DNA of 64,000 bases, from assembly GCA_022036555.1 (NCBI GenBank), contig CM039129.1, positions 28,694,553 to 28,758,552 on the forward strand, given 5' to 3'. The notes beneath the pieces are model-generated. The model made no database searches. It had not been told where the DNA came from and saw nothing but the letters and a program-made list of their open reading frames with translations. Below are positions 1-13,300 of the stretch, piece by piece; the stretch's first letter is position 1, and each line of letters begins with the position of its first letter. Both the position numbers and the translations under genes were made by a program. The DNA comes from Microstegium vimineum. Lineage: Eukaryota; Streptophyta; Magnoliopsida; Poales; Poaceae.

Positions 1-76
1 AGGAGTTGCGAAACCGAAAGAAGGTTAAAATGCAAATTCGCAACCAAAGCAACATCCTTGAGGACAAAAGAATAGT

Positions 77-1477
77 TCACTCGGATGGACCCCGAGAGAC
101 AACCTTACCTTTACTCTTGTCCCCGAATGTGATATGCTCGGTGTGGCACACGGGGTCGAGGCTGGAGAACCACTTGGCACTTCCGGTCATATGGTGTGAG
201 CATCCGGAATCCACAAGCCAAGTCTCCTCCAGTCCTCCTTCCTCGGATGTGTCGGAGTCGTAGTCGTAGTCGGGGCCATCCTTGCGCTTGCCGACCTTGC
301 CTTCTTCGATCACCATGGTGCAAAAGCCATCGTGTTTGGCGTCGGCGTAGAAGCATAGGTCGTTGAGCTTGTCCTCAACCTTTCCCTTGGACTCATCATC
401 GCTCGAAGAAGCACCTCCGTCGGAGGAGGCATCAATGTCGCTGAGGGAGGCGAGGAAGGCTCGGTGCTTGGCCTTCACCTTGTCGATCACCTTCTTGGAG
501 GACCTTCGATGGTAGCCACCCTTGGGCTTGTGCTTGTCCTCGAAGTGGTGCTCGCGCTTGTCCTTGCGCTTGGTGAAGTCGCCTGCAGCTTTCTTGGGGC
601 AGTTTGCGATGAAGTGATCCTCATCACCGCAACGGTAGCACCCCTTAGCTGAGCCACCACGCCGACGGTTCAAACGGTTGTTGTGAAACCATGAGAACTT
701 GGTGATGACCAAAGCCAGCTCATCATCTCCAAGAGCCTCCACTTGCTCCTCTGTCACAAAAATCAAAGACAAAGCAAACAAGGAGTGTGAAGGGTCAGAG
801 GAGGAAGAAGACGTACCGCCGGGGCTAGAAACCAACGCCATAGATGGTTTCGATGGGTTTTCAAGCTTGGCCCAGGTCTAGTAGTCAATCTCCGAGGACT
901 TGAGCTTGCTGAACAGCTCGTCCACGGTCAGGGCATCATAGCCTGGTGACTCTTGAATGGCAGCCACCTTCATCTCCCATACCTTCAGATCAAGAGTATG
1001 CAAAAGCTTGATAGCTATCTCATGATCATCATAAGGCAAGTTGGCCCGATTAGCACGCATCTTGTTGACGATAGATTGAAAGCGAGTGAACATCCCATCA
1101 ACAGATTCGCCGGCCAACTGAGCAAAGTTCTCGTACTCTCTACGGTACGTGTCGAAGAGTCTGGACTTGATCTGAGGGTTTCCCTCATGATATCTCAAGA
1201 GTGTTTGCTAGATCTCCTGTGCCGTAGTGAGACTCGAAACCCGCTCAAACTCCGGAATAGACAGACAGGAGAAGAGAATGCTACGGGCTCTTGCATTAGT
1301 TGCATGTTGCGTAACCTGGGCCTCGGTGATCCGAGCCTCAAGAACCACGTAGTTCTCATTCTCACAAATCTCCCAAAACTTCGTGTCAAACCCTTGGAGG
1401 TAAGCGGACATGCACACCTTCCAATAGGCAAAGTTGGTTTCATCGAAGTAAGGAGGTTTACAAGCACCTCGCTCCAT
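77..1477 (-). pseudogene. Copia-1 gag and start of protease (decayed)
   Basis: Gag of Copia-1, which would coat retroelement RNA in cytoplasmic virus-like particles. The likely start is the ATG at 1477, just inside the primer-binding site; the N-terminal part has the PYFDxTNFAYWK-like DUF4219 pattern. A UBN2-type gag helix region follows at about 1200-880. Next is a CCHC zinc knuckle (CYRCGDEDHFIANC) near 640, an acidic and basic linker, and the protease motif WLVDSGCSHHMTG near 200. In-frame TAG stops at about 1208 and 878 interrupt it; the first looks like a Trp codon changed to stop. Near 77 the frame changes inside the protease region. Family membership is clear; the copy is non-functional. 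Confidence 0.8.
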
Positions 1478-1526
1478 GTCGCCTTCGCGGATCAAGAACC
1501 GTGTAAGGTGGATTGATCCTTAACCA

Positions 1527-1538
1527 GCTCTGATACCA
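1527..1538 (-). other. Primer-binding site (initiator tRNA-Met) of Copia-1
   Basis: The minus strand reads TGGTATCAGAGC two bases inside the LTR end at 1541. This is the usual plant Copia minus-strand primer site. Confidence 0.85.
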
Positions 1539-1540
1539 AT

Positions 1541-3391
1541 TGAAGGACCGAGAACGGCAACCATAGGGGGGTGAATGGGAGCCTCAAATTTCTCTCGAAA
1601 TATTCGGGCCACTCTTCCCAAAAACCAAACCCAGTTGCTGGGTCTCGAAATATTCAGACGAAAATGGAGCAAATGAAAGTTCACCGGCAGTGGAGGAAAG
1701 CTCACCGGAAACCCCCAAGAAGAGTTCTCAACTCCTATGAGAAAGAGGCAAGAACCCCAAACAAATCAGCCCAAAAGACAGGCGTCGGACGCTGGACAGC
1801 AGGGCGACGGACGCTGGAAGACAGTGCGACGGACGCTACAGGGCAGGGTGACGGACGCTGGCGACGGACGCTTAGGCGAGCGTCCGTCGGCCTTCCAGAG
1901 AGCCTGACAGAAGCGGAAAAACTACCGAGGCGACGGACGGTCGGCGACGGACGCTGTGAAGATCGTCTGTCGGCCTACCCGAGAGCAAAACAAAGTTGCA
2001 CAGCGCACACCACACGACGGACGCTAGGCGACGGACTCTGGAGAGCGTCTGACGCCAAAACCGAAGGATGTCGATAAGCGAGGCGACGGACGCTGACGTC
2101 AGCACGTACCAGCGTCCGACACGAAACCCTCGGAGCGTCCGACGCCCCCGACAAACGCGCAGTAACCGTGAAAATCATTTTTCTCTCCACCAAATCTTCC
2201 CAAATCTTGACCAAATGTTCTCCACTAGAAACCCAACTTGGTAGGTATGATTCTAGTGCTATGGAGGAGCTATCCCGAAGAAATCATCGCTCAATTTGAC
2301 GAGAATTAAAGGAAAACTAGGATTTGGGGAAAAAGGGGCAAGAACGAAGAACACCGCAAAGAAATCTCCCGATCTACGCACTCGTGAGGTTTGAGGGGAA
2401 TTCCTTTGGTGCAAAGATGCTCCTCACGAACACGAACAACTTGTTTCAAACGGATTTGCAAGAGCTACTCCCTAAAAAGAGAAATCATCTCGAGAAAAGA
2501 GAGAGCAAAAGCAAAACGCAAAGAACACAAGCAAAATGGGGGACACGATCACAAAAGTGAAGCCACCATGGCTTACGGAGGTTACGGCCTCTGATTCCTC
2601 GCAACAATCACAAGTTCTTACACCGGTGACTCGGTGGATCTCAAGCAAGAAGAAGCTAGGGAAGGGAAAACCTAGGAATAGGTGGGAGAAAGAGTAATGC
2701 AAGAGATGAGGATGATGATACCCCTTCATCCTCTATTTAACGGGGCTTTGGCTATTTCCCAAAGACCCCCCTAGATACATGAGTGAACTACCTAGCCTAA
2801 GCATTGCAATCCAAGCTCCGGAAAATATCTTCCTCGATTTGAATGGACGGCCCCGCTTCCTGCCGGGAGTTGCCGTCGCCTCGATGCAACCTCCAGGATT
2901 CCGCCACGTGCCATCCCCGCTTCCTCGGAAGCTCCGCTTAGGTTTTGAGGCCCAAACCCAGGAAACCCGCCACCGGTAGCTTTGGGCTCAACTACCGAAC
3001 CTCGAGTTTTGCGGCCCAAACTCGGAAACCGATGCGGATGGTTTTGAGGCCCAAACCACCAAACCACTCGACGCGAGCCACCTTGTCTTCGCCCGGTCGG
3101 ACTCCGAGTCCCCTGAGCCTCCGCTCGACTCGCGCGCCCACCGTCTTGACTTGGCCGACTCGGTCTACCTCCATGTCTTCTCGCACTCGCCGGTGCTAAG
3201 TACTAGCCACCACAGCTAGTCCGTCGGCGCCCAGGTTCCTCAGTCCGAGACCCGCTTCTGCCCTTCACCACTCTCAGTCCATCGGCACAATAAGCCTCTA
3301 CTCGACCTTATCCACGCCATTGACCACTGTCACTAGGCATAGCACCTGCACACCACAAGCCGATAGACAAGCACACATTTCTGCTTTCACA
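1541..3391 (-). repeat. Copia-1 LTR (about 1.85 kb)
   Basis: On the plus strand this begins TGAAGGACCG directly after the primer-binding site and ends ...TTTCACA at 3391, giving TG...CA termini. Its length matches the Copia-2 LTR at the other side of the block (about 1.83 kb). Positions 1780-2160 hold about a dozen dispersed copies of a GACGGACGC-like motif in both orientations. A TATA-like stretch on the minus strand (TTAAATAG near 2735) could be its promoter. The right boundary is less certain than the left. Confidence 0.65.
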
Positions 3392-4105
3392 GAGGTTATG
3401 GTAAGCCACTCAAACTGAAACACTCATGTGTTGGACGATCACTCATCATCAAAGCTGAACATACATGGGTACTTATCCACCATGTGTTCACAATGAGTTT
3501 GGTTCAATTTGATCACATATGCATAAATAAGATTTGTGGGAGAGTAAATGCTACCAAATGATGCTAAGGTGTGTAGGATGGACCTTTGAAGCGTGATACC
3601 AATCGGAGTGCAATATAAAACCATCCTTAGCACCATGAATGCCTAGAAATCACTTGACAAGCATATTGAAAGAACTAGATACAAAACAATGAGAGCCTAA
3701 GCATGCTAGTTCTTCAATCATCATTCAATTTAGTTTCTAGCAAACACCACAAGCATATCATGAAAGTAATGACATATGCGAGCAAGCACTTATGAATGCA
3801 CAAAGATATGTAACAACCTTATTCATAGGCTTGCTCCCCTACTTGTAGGCTTGCTCCCCCTAATTGTGTGCTTTCATTTTCAAATTTTCAAAAATATTTT
3901 TCTCTTACTACTTACTTCTCCCCCTTTGTCATCTATTATCATAAAAGATTACTTGCCCCAAGTTATTTAATTCGGTTTAAACCATGGACAAGCTTGTTCA
4001 CACATCCTAGAATGGTTATCTTGCCCATGTTGAGCTAAACATTTGAAGTTCATGATCTAGATCAAACTCTGGGATTACAAGCCCACAAATATGTCATATG
4101 CTACC
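3392..4105 (-). other. Probable 3' non-coding remnant of Copia-2
   Basis: This AT-rich stretch has no convincing ORF. It contains several C-rich runs on the plus strand (3835-3925), which read as polypurine GGGGGAG tracts on the minus strand, as in the 3' region of SIRE-type Copia elements. It abuts the CTACC target-site duplication of the Gypsy element at 4106. It would therefore have been continuous with 22497 onward before that insertion. The assignment is inference. Confidence 0.45.
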
Positions 4106-5486
4106 TGTCGGGTACAAAGGTCAGGGGTACCCTAAATGTGTGGTAATCTAATGCTTAACATAGCAACCATTTTTAAGGCAGGGTCCGATCAGCCGTTCAA
4201 GTCGATGGAGAAAAGGCCCATCACGCGAAGGTCTCCCTCACCGACAACAGGGACCAGTCGTGGGCCGGCCCTTTGCGGGAAACACAGAAGGCAGAATCTC
4301 CCTCCGCCTCTACCTCAACTGACGGACGGGGCTCGATCGAACAACCCCCCGTCTCTACCTTGACTGACGGACGGGGGTCGAACGAACGACCCCTCCGCAT
4401 CCGCCTCCGCCTCTACCTCGACTGACGGGCAGGGGTTGAACGAACGACCCCTCTGCCTCGCCTTAACCCCCCATGTGACGAAAGAGGGATCGATCGAACC
4501 CCCCACGGCCTCAACCCCGACTGATGGACAGGGGTCGAACGAACGACCCCTCCGCCTCCGCCTCCGCCTCGACCCCTCGAATGACGGATAGGGGGTCGAA
4601 CGAACGACCCGCGCGCAGGAGGCTCGGTCAGCTCACCTGCTCCCGGTATGGGTTAAAGGGGATCCAATGCGCCTATCTGCCCCCGCCTAACGTCATGGGC
4701 ACCCACTACCACAGTCAAATCCGTCAACTCACCGCCCATGCCCTGGATCTTTGTTGACCGTGCAACCGCTGTAGCCACGTTGTAGGTACGAAATCCCGAG
4801 GTACCCCCTCGAGCCATGAACAGGACGACCCTTGACCGTGTCTTCAGGGATACGGCAGGGTCACGCTGGCTTCGACGCCCCCTCGACCAGGGGGCTCGAC
4901 CACCGTCCCCAACCACTCCGGCATGGCTCCCGTCCAATCTGTCCCGCATCACTGTGGGACTCGTACCCGTCTACAGAAGGCCGACCGCGCTGCGCCATGA
5001 TGTTCGGCAGCGTCCAGTCTGCCATCACCATACCCTGAACACCGGAAGGACGGGAAGACCACGCCGCTACAGCGATCGACGTCCCACCACAAGCATGGCG
5101 CCGTGGAGACGCCTCTCATACCGCCATAGTTTAGGACTCTGTACTCTCGTACCTCCCCTTGATCTATAAAAGGGGATGCCGAGATAGACGAAGGGGAGAA
5201 AAAAGGGCATGGGCATTACGAAGGCACATTCGTATCGGACATCAGCTCTGACCCGTATACACCACACACCCGATTGCTTGATCGACCTCTCAAGCAATCA
5301 ATCGACCACCTAGGGTAGCCCTGCTAGTCCTAGGCCTCCGCTCATCCTGAGCACCCCCGTGTAAACCTGCTTGTACCCCCGCTGTACGAGCACTTTGGTG
5401 CAAGATAATACTATCCATCCTCCCCCGCTGGACGTAGGGCCTTCTTTGCCCGAACCAGGATAAATCTTGTGTTCTTCTTGCATCAC
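4106..5486 (+). repeat. 5' LTR of gag-only Gypsy, first part
   Basis: Matches the 3' LTR at 21104-22496 almost base for base, apart from an extra minisatellite unit. It is interrupted after 5486 by the Tat element and resumes at 15963. A TATA-like site (CTATAAAAGGGG) lies at about 5165 and is conserved at 22101. Total 5' LTR length is about 1455 bp against 1393 bp for the 3' LTR. Confidence 0.9.
4300..4620 (+). repeat. LTR minisatellite, about 60-bp unit
   Basis: Roughly five diverged units, each with a CTGACGGACGGGG-like head, then GGGGTCG and CGACCCC arms around AACGAA, then a CTCCGCC-rich tail. The 3' LTR (about 21285-21545) has about one unit fewer, which accounts for the net 62-bp LTR length difference. 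Confidence 0.75.
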
Positions 5487-6633
5487 TGTTGACACCGTTT
5501 TTTAGCACGTGTCAAATGAGCTAAGGATTGACTGGTCAACAGCTGTTTTCTATCGGCATCGGGAAATCATGAGTCAACATTGTCGATGAGGATGCTGCGG
5601 GAAGACCAAGTGTGCTGCCGATGGAGGCTGGATGATTTTTGTCGACAAAGGTTAATCGGTGGAGTCTTGCTGATGGCCGATGAGGAGACATTGCCGATTG
5701 CCGATGAGGAGACATTGTCGATTGCCGATAAGGAGACATTGCTGATTGCTGATAAAGGGTCATTGCCGACTGCCGATGAGGAGTGGTTGCCGATTACCGA
5801 TAGGGAATGATTGGTGAAGACAGTTACCAGTACAAGGTCGCCGATCAGGAAGTATTGTCGATGCCTATGGGCATGAGGTGCCGATGAGTACATCATAACT
5901 TAGCGTTTGATGTCAGCAGAAGGCTACCGGTGGTCAAAGAAGGAAGGTGCGGATTGAAGGGATCTGCCGATGGAAAGTTTCCATCGAAGAGAAGAATAAG
6001 GAAACTGATGTTTTGTACCAGTATTATTATAGTAGTTTGAGTCCGACTCTTGCATGAGTCGTTTATTTTCCTTTAAAATAGGCGGTGTTTGTTTAGGAAA
6101 ATAAATATTGTTATCCGTCTCCTGCGCGAGTCAGTTTCCTTAAAATTAGGAGTTTGTTTTAGGAAGGATATGTGTCGTGTCTTTGTACAACTCTCCATGT
6201 GGGAGTATAAATACGTGCCCGAGGGCTACGGGAAATATATCAATCCAATATCAAACAAACCAATTTTATTCTTATTCTACTTTTTATCGCAATTTCCCTT
6301 TTACTGCATTAGCTGTAGTTATCAACGAGTTCTTTCAAGCTTCGATGGGCTGCATCACCCTGATCTCCGTCAAACCCTTGCAAGTTCCGCGTGGGAGTAC
6401 ATCTGATCTTTGGCATCCGGGCGCATCGTTGTTGCCTCGTTCAGCTCTGCTCTAGTTATCCTGATCAAGCATCAATCCCAGCATCTGGGCGCATCGCTGT
6501 TGTCTGGATTGGATCTTGTTCTAGTTATTGTCCTTGTTGATTAACTGGTCAAATCGACTGGCACGCCTCCGGATACCGAGCTTTGGGTAATAGCCCGAGG
6601 TGTTCGTAGATCCTGACGCTTTTTGTGTCAACA
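5487..6633 (+). repeat. Tat element 5' LTR (1147 bp)
   Basis: Starts TGTTGACACC and ends GTGTCAACA. The last 915 bp align with 15044-15957. A TATA-like GAGTATAAATACG lies near 6200. The hexamer GCCGAT occurs about ten times between 5610 and 5960. The primer-binding region starts just after the LTR (TTTTGGCACGCCCAGTGG, about 6639). Confidence 0.9.
5667..5810 (+). repeat. 24-bp tandem repeat, six units, in Tat LTR
   Basis: Six consecutive 24-bp units begin at 5667, 5691, 5715, 5739, 5763 and 5787. Each follows the pattern TTGCCGATTGCCGATGAGG plus five bases. The array is open in one frame, giving an eight-residue repeat, but that ORF is a by-product of the repeat. The 3' LTR keeps only about the last four units. 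Confidence 0.9.
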
Positions 6634-6685
6634 CCTCTTTTGGCACGCCCAGTGGGACTCGATTATACAAATCTACACATCTATC

Positions 6686-9505
6686 ATGGGTGATCACGCC
6701 GACGTTAACCAGAGGAACGTCATTGAAGTCTCAGAGGCCGATCTGAAAGATGATCAGAAGCAGGCCATGGAGCGGGCTATGGAGGAATACAAGCAGTTAT
6801 ATCTCAAATCCTTCAGCCTCAGCAGGAGTGGCGAAGCAATCCAGAAGCAAGATCCGCCGTTGCAACAGCAGGTCACGTACGACGCCAATCCTGGTAAGCT
6901 ACAGGAGATGGTTAATGCCGCTGTAAGTCAAGCATTAATTAGTCACCCCAAAGTGTTGTCCAATACTGTCTACAATGCTGTTACGCAATCATTCAAGGCA
7001 GGACATGCACCGTGATATGTCGGTCCAGCGTATCATCAACCTGGATTGGCATCTACAAGTCCATCGGCAGCCCCAAAGACGTCTTCCACTCCTGTGGAAA
7101 CGTCTGCCGATGTGGCTATATCGCCAAGACCGAACCCTGGCAGCATCACCAAGCTCAACACAGATCCAACGGCGTCGGCAATTTCAGGACCAGCCCCTGC
7201 TAACTGGTGGGGATACGGTATGCCTCCAAATCTATATGCTGGTTCTAATTTGGTGCAGGGAGATAGTTCACCCTGGAGGAACTCTACGGCATCGGCAACG
7301 CAGTCACAGCCGATGGCCCCTATGATGCACAACTCTGCGCCTGCTCCAACTGTACAAGTGCCATCAGATGATCTTCAAGTAATCCCTAAAGTACCTCTGA
7401 TGCCACCATCGGCAAGTTCTGTGCCGATACAACACATTATGACAGCTGGCAGTCAACCTCTGGTGGCAAATTCTCAAGCTGGGGTGCTAGGTCCCCAAGG
7501 TAATCTGGTGATTGATTGCTCTAGAATACAAGAGCCACACGCTCTAGTCAGCTATCAGCCATCGGTAAGCCATATGCCGATGATTTATAATCCTGGATGG
7601 GTCAACCAGCCGCCAGCTCAACAGCCTGGCGTGTCGATGTATCATTATGGAGGCCCAACTTACACTCAGAGCGGATCATCGGTACAGCAACCGATGAATG
7701 CGACGATTCAGCCTAATCCGCCAAGTGTGCAAAACTATCCATCGGTAAGTCAACCGATGCATAGTGTTCAGATGACTGGTGCCGCGCCCGTGACTACTAC
7801 GCACCATCTTCAAGAGGCGCGTCAGCCGACTCCACCAGTCAACAACCAGCCAATGAGTCGGTAAGAGCAGGATGCATATTGGGTCGGTAAAATTGCCGAA
7901 GTCATGAAAGAGCAATTCGGCATCAAACCTAAGGTCAATACATACTCTTATCGGACTGCATATCCTCCTGCATATGACTTGATTCCTCTTCCAAATCGGT
8001 ATAAAGTGCCTGATTTTACCAAGTTCTCCGGCCAAGACGACACATCAACAATGGAGCACATCAACCGCTTCATTATCCAGTGAGGGGAAGCTGCCAGTAG
8101 GGAGGAGTTAAGGCTGAGATTGTTCTCTTCATCATTGTCTGGATCGGCATTCACATGGTTCATATCTTTGCCTCCAAATTCTATAATTACATGGGCCGAT
8201 CTAGAGAGGCAATTTCACAAATACTTCTTCGCTGGCATACATGAGAAAAAGCTTACCGATTTGGTCAAAATGAGGCAATGCAACGACGAATCGGTAGAAA
8301 GCTTTGTGCAAAGGCTACGGGACGTGAAAAACAAGTGCTACAGTCTGGTGCTTGATGATCGGCAACTAGCAGATTTGGCCTTTCAAGGATTACTGCCACA
8401 CATCAAGGACAAGTATGTGTCCTAAGAGTTTGAGAGCCTAAGTCACCTGGTGCAAAGGATTGCTGATCAAGATATCAAAACCTTTGAACCCAGGAAGACT
8501 TGGAACAAGAAGGTGACCTTCATCGGGAAGGAAGAAGACTCTGGATTGGATGAAGAGCTGAGCATCGACGCGGCTGAATGGGTGAAGGATAAGAAGCCTA
8601 TGTCTTGTCCGTTCGGCCAAAAAGAGACCGAGAGATTCACCTTCGACATCACCAAGGCCGATAGGATGTTTGACTTATTGCTGCAAGAAGGGCGAATCAA
8701 GTTGGCGCCCAACCACGTAATTCCATCGGCCGAGGAGCTCAAGAAGATTAGGTACTACAAGTGGCATAATGTGACCTCACACAGTACCAATGACTGCAAA
8801 GTATTTAGGCAGCAATTGCAGTCAGAGATTGAGTCTGGACGCATTAAGTTTGAAAGTTCTAAGGTCCAGAAACCGATGAAGATTGATCAACACCCGTTTC
8901 CAAACAATATGGTGGAAATCAGTGAGAAAACCAGAGTGTTGACGTCGGAAGTTGCCAGGAAGAGTTCATCGGTAGATCCTAACTACCAAGTACCTAAGCG
9001 CAACGCAAGAAGGTTTGCCGATGACAGAAAGGGTAAGAAGGTTGCCGATGAAGGCAGCAGAATCACACGCAAGCAGCCAAGGCGAAATCATCAGCAATCA
9101 CGTGAAGAGAAATATCGGCAAGAGGAGCATCGGGAATGGCTTCGGCATAAAGACCATTGGAAGTGTCCCTTCTTCGTTCACTGTTGGGAAGAAGGCATCA
9201 AGCTGCCCACTGCCGATAGCTGTCCAGAGTGCAATGGGTATTACGCTACCGATCGGTCAGGTAAGAGACCTTGTTTTGATGATCAGGCACCCAGGTATGC
9301 CAAGCCGCTCAGAGAGAACAGATCGGCACATGACCGACTGGGGGGCAAGCTCAGTGCCCATGATAGGCTTGGCCGACGTGTTGATCAAGGGGAGTTGGAG
9401 GAGATGGCCAATGCAAGAGTACCCGACGAAGAGATATTCTCCAGAGATCCCAACATCGGAAGAAGTGCCGATGTAAGCGGTGGGAAGCAGCACCAGCCCG
9501 TCTAG
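6686..9505 (+). pseudogene. Tat element gag (long, decayed)
   Basis: Probable gag start is the ATG at 6686, 52 bases after the 5' LTR. The frame continues through stops at about 7013 (TGA), 7862 (TAA), 8083 (TGA) and 8423 (TAA) to a TAG near 9503. The first third is a Pro/Gln/Ser/Thr-rich linker. A Retrotrans_gag-type core sits at about 7980-8430 (motifs GSAFTWFISLPPNSI and FHKYFFAG). A basic, charged tail follows, with a degenerate Cys/His cluster near 9160-9240 (CPFFVHCWEE, CPECNGYY). The role would be particle assembly. Several stops sit where Trp, Gln or Arg codons are expected, which suits C-to-T decay of methylated DNA. Confidence 0.8.
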
Positions 9506-9538
9506 AAGACCAAGCTTCCTCCGTGGTGTCCTAAGGGT

Positions 9539-10323
9539 TTGACCAAGACCCAGAAGAGGAGGATTCAGCGCCAACGTCGTGATGATCTGTACGACGATGC
9601 AGAACCCTCGAGGGAGAAGCAATGGAGGCCAAAGCGCAAGGGCAGGGATCCATCGGCAGACATAAACATGGTCGGCATGTTGCCGATGGAGTTCATGGCA
9701 CCCGTCAGTGATGATGAAGAGACTGCCGATATGGCGCAATTGGTGTTGGATCCGATGACGGCTGTCTTTGAAAAGCCTGCCAATGATGAGAGGCAGCACT
9801 TAAGGGCTCTGTTTGTTAAGGGCAAAGTGGATGGACAGCCAATGACAAATATGCTGGTAGATGGCGGCGCGTCGATCAATATAATGCTATATGTCGTGTT
9901 CAGGAAACTTGGGAAAGGCAACCAGGACTTAGTCAAGATGACATGAAGCTTAAGGACTTCGAGGGCAATGTGTCGACAGCTATGGGAGCCGTATGTGTTG
10001 ACTTGACCATCGGTAGCAAAACTTTGCCGACAACATTCTTTGTGATCAGCGGCAAAGGCACCTACAACTTGCTGCTTGGAAGGGATTGGATCCACGCCAA
10101 TTGCTGTATTCCTTCTACTATGCATCAAAGTCTGGTACAGTGGATCGGGGACAGAATTGAAGTCGTCCGAAGTGAAGCCTCATCTACTGTTGCATCGGCA
10201 GAGTTGGAAACTTATGAGCAGACCAGGTGTATATCTGGCGAAGCCTGGGACAAAGAGTTCCTTAAAGTTGCCGATTACCGCATCAAACCGATCCAAGCAG
10301 TCGGTCTGGAAGAAGAGTTTTAA
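9539..10323 (+). pseudogene. Tat element protease region (decayed)
   Basis: Holds the retropepsin-like active site as MLVDGGASINIM (near 9855) and a C-terminal flap region ending GTYNLLLGRDWIH (near 10065-10095), typical of plant Gypsy proteases. A frame change at about 9940 separates the two halves, and a TAA at about 10321 ends the second. It would have cleaved the Gag-Pol polyprotein. It continues into the polymerase in another frame. Confidence 0.75.
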
Positions 10324-13300
10324 TGGATCAGTTCGCTGACGACGGAAAACTGGGGCAGGGCTTCATGTCTGCTGATGACTTACTCGAGATCGACATCGGC
10401 GATGGTAGTAAATCTAGGCCTACTTTTATTAGTGCTAAGTTAGATTCCCAATATAAGCAGCAGTTAACCGATTTATTAAAAGAGAGTAAAAATTGTTTTG
10501 CTTGGGATTATACAGAGATGTCTGGTTTAGACCGATCAATAGTTGAACATCCGTTACCCATCAAGTCTGGATTCCAGCCACATTGGCAACCTGCGCGCCG
10601 ATGCAACCCTACTATTTTACCCGACATCAAGGCTGAGATTACAAAGTTGATCGAAGCTAGATTTATTCGGCAATGCCGATATGCCGATTGGATCTCTAAT
10701 GTGGTTCCTGTGTATAAAAAGAATGGAAAACTTCATGTTTGCATTGATTTCAGGAATCTTAACAAGGCTAAGCCGATGGATGGCTACCCGATGCCCGTTG
10801 CTGATCTGTTGATCGACGCTGCTGCTGGACATTAAGTTATTAGCTTCATGGATGGTAATGCTGGGTATAATCAAATATTCATGGCTGAAGAAGATATATC
10901 CAAGACTGCTTTCCGATGTCCAGGTCACGTTGGCTTATTTGAATGGGTAGTCATGACTTTTGGCTTGAAGAATGCCGGTGCTACTTATCAGAGAGCAATG
11001 AATTTTATGTTCCATAAGTATATCGGCACAATAGTTGAAATCTACATTGATGACGTGGTGGTTAAGTCTGGAGGCTTCAAGAAGCATCTTGTCGATCTGC
11101 GGAAAATATTGGAGTGCACAAGGGAGCATGGGTTAAAGATGAATCCTAACAAGTGTGCATTTGGCATATCGGCAGGGCAGTTTCTGGGTTTCATGGTGCA
11201 TCAGAGAGGCATTGAAATCGGTAGAAAGTCTATTGATGCAATTAACAAGGTAGTTGCTCCTACAAACAAAACTGAGTTGCAGTCCTTGATCGGCAAGATT
11301 AATTTCATCATAAGGTTTATATCTAATCTATCTGGTAAGATTAAATCCTTTAGCCCCCTGTTAAAGTTGAAAGCCGATCAAGAGTTTACATGGAGAGAAG
11401 AGCAGCAGTCAGCCTTAGAGGAGATTAAGAAATACTTGGTAAATCCTCCAGTCTTGGTTCCACCTCAACACGGGAAGCCTTTCAGGTTATATTTGTCTAC
11501 CGATGACGGTGTTATCGGATCAGCCTTAATTCAAGAATTTGAAGGGAAGGAACGTGTAATATATTACCTGAGCAGAAGGTTGGTGGATGTTGAAACCAGG
11601 TATTCGGCCATAGAGAGATTATGCTTATGTTTATATTTCTCTTGCAGTAAATTGAGGCATTATTTACTATCGGCTGAATGCACTGTTGTCTACAAAGATG
11701 ATGTGGTCAAGTATATACTGTCAATGCCGATTTTGAGTGGACGGATCGGTAAGTGGATTTTGGCACTGTTAGAGTTTGACCTAAGGTATGAATCGGCTAA
11801 GGCTGTTAAGGGTCAGGTAATGGCCGATTTTGTTACTCAGCATTGTAATATGGTGAGCTTTGTTGAAATTGATCCTTGGGCTTTATTCTTTGATGGGTCT
11901 ACATGCAAGGATGGAGCAGGTATTGGTATTCTCTTGATTTCACCCCGAGGACAGAAGTATGAAATCTCGTTGCCGATTGTTGCTACTTCAACAAACAATC
12001 AGGCTGAGTACCAAGCTTTACTTAAAGGGTTAGAATTACTCAGGGAAGTGTGTGCCGATGCTATTGAAATCTTCGGTGATTCTATGTTGGTGATTAACCA
12101 ATTGATCGGGACATATGAATGCCGAAGTGAAGTTTTGATTGCTGCCCATGAACGGTGTTTGCAGTTGTTAAGGGAGTTCAAAGAGTATCGCCTTGAGCAC
12201 ATTCCAAGGTTGCATAATGAAAAGGCCAATCGGTTAGCACAGAGTGCCTCAGGGTATCAACCGATTCAAGAAGTCACGACATCAGTAACAGTTGCCGATG
12301 ACTGGAAAAAGGAGATTGCTGATTACTTGAAGGATCCATCTAGGAAAGTTGAAAGGCGTCTAAGGTTCCAAGCTACTAAGTATGTGCTCCTCGACGATGA
12401 GTTGTATTATCGGACGATTGATGGAGTTTTGCTTAGATGTCTCGGCAAGGAGGAATCGAAAGAGTTGATGGGTGAGATCCATGAAGGTGTATGTGGAGCG
12501 CATCAATCGGCATTCAAAATGAAGTGGATGATTAGGCGAAATGGATATTATTGGCCGACAGTCCTTGAAGATTGCTTCAATTATTTCAAGGGGTGCCAGG
12601 GCTGTCAGAAGTTTGGTAACGTGCAAAGGGCACCTGCATCGGCAATGAATCCTATAATTAAGCCTTGGCCGTTCAGAGGATGGGCTATTGATCTCATCGG
12701 CCAAATTTATCCGCCAACAAGCAAGGGACATAAGTTTATACTTGTTGCTACCGATTACGTCACTAAGTGGGTTGAGGCAATCCCTTTGAAGAAGGTGACA
12801 TCGGCAAACATGGTGGATTTTGTTAAAGACCATATTGTTTACCGATTTGGTATTCCTCAGACTATTACTACCGATCAAGGAACCATGTTCACATCGGGAG
12901 AGTTTGATGAATTTGCTGCTAACATGGGTTTCAAGGTGTTAAACTCTTCTCCTTATTATGCCCAGGCGAATGGTCAGGCTGAAGCTACTAATAAAGGGGT
13001 TATCAAGCTTATTAAGCGCAGGATTGAAGAGAACCCTAGAAGGTGGCATGTGGTGCTAAATGAAGCCTTATGGTCATATCGGATGGCTTGTCATGGTGCA
13101 ACCAAGGTTTCGCCGTATCAGTTGGTCTATGGACACGATGTTGTCCTGCCTTAGGAAATCAAAACTGGGTCTAGGCGATTATCTTTTCAGGATCAACTAA
13201 CGACCGATGATTACACTACTCTGATGAAAGATGAGTTAGAAGATTTGGCAGGTCATCGGTTGAGGGCATTGATTAGCATTGAAGAGAATAAGAAGAGAGT

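Larger units (their letters stand above)
1..3391 (-). mobile_element. Copia-1: SIRE/Maximus-type LTR retrotransposon, partial at window edge
   Basis: Minus-strand Copia element cut by the left window edge. Reading from right to left one sees a long LTR (1541-3391), a primer-binding site complementary to initiator tRNA-Met (1527-1538), then gag with a CCHC knuckle and the start of the protease. The rest of pol and the other LTR lie outside the window. The gag type, long LTR and Met primer site fit the SIRE/Maximus lineage. Several in-frame stops and a frame change show a dead copy. The right boundary (CA at 3390-3391) is inferred from the LTR terminus rule, because no second LTR is present to prove it. 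It may be inserted in the 3' region of Copia-2. Confidence 0.75.

Noticed and set aside
5580..5810. Eight-residue repeat protein in the Tat LTR
   Set aside because: Explained by the 24-bp tandem repeat; it lies wholly within an LTR and is not kept in the truncated copy.
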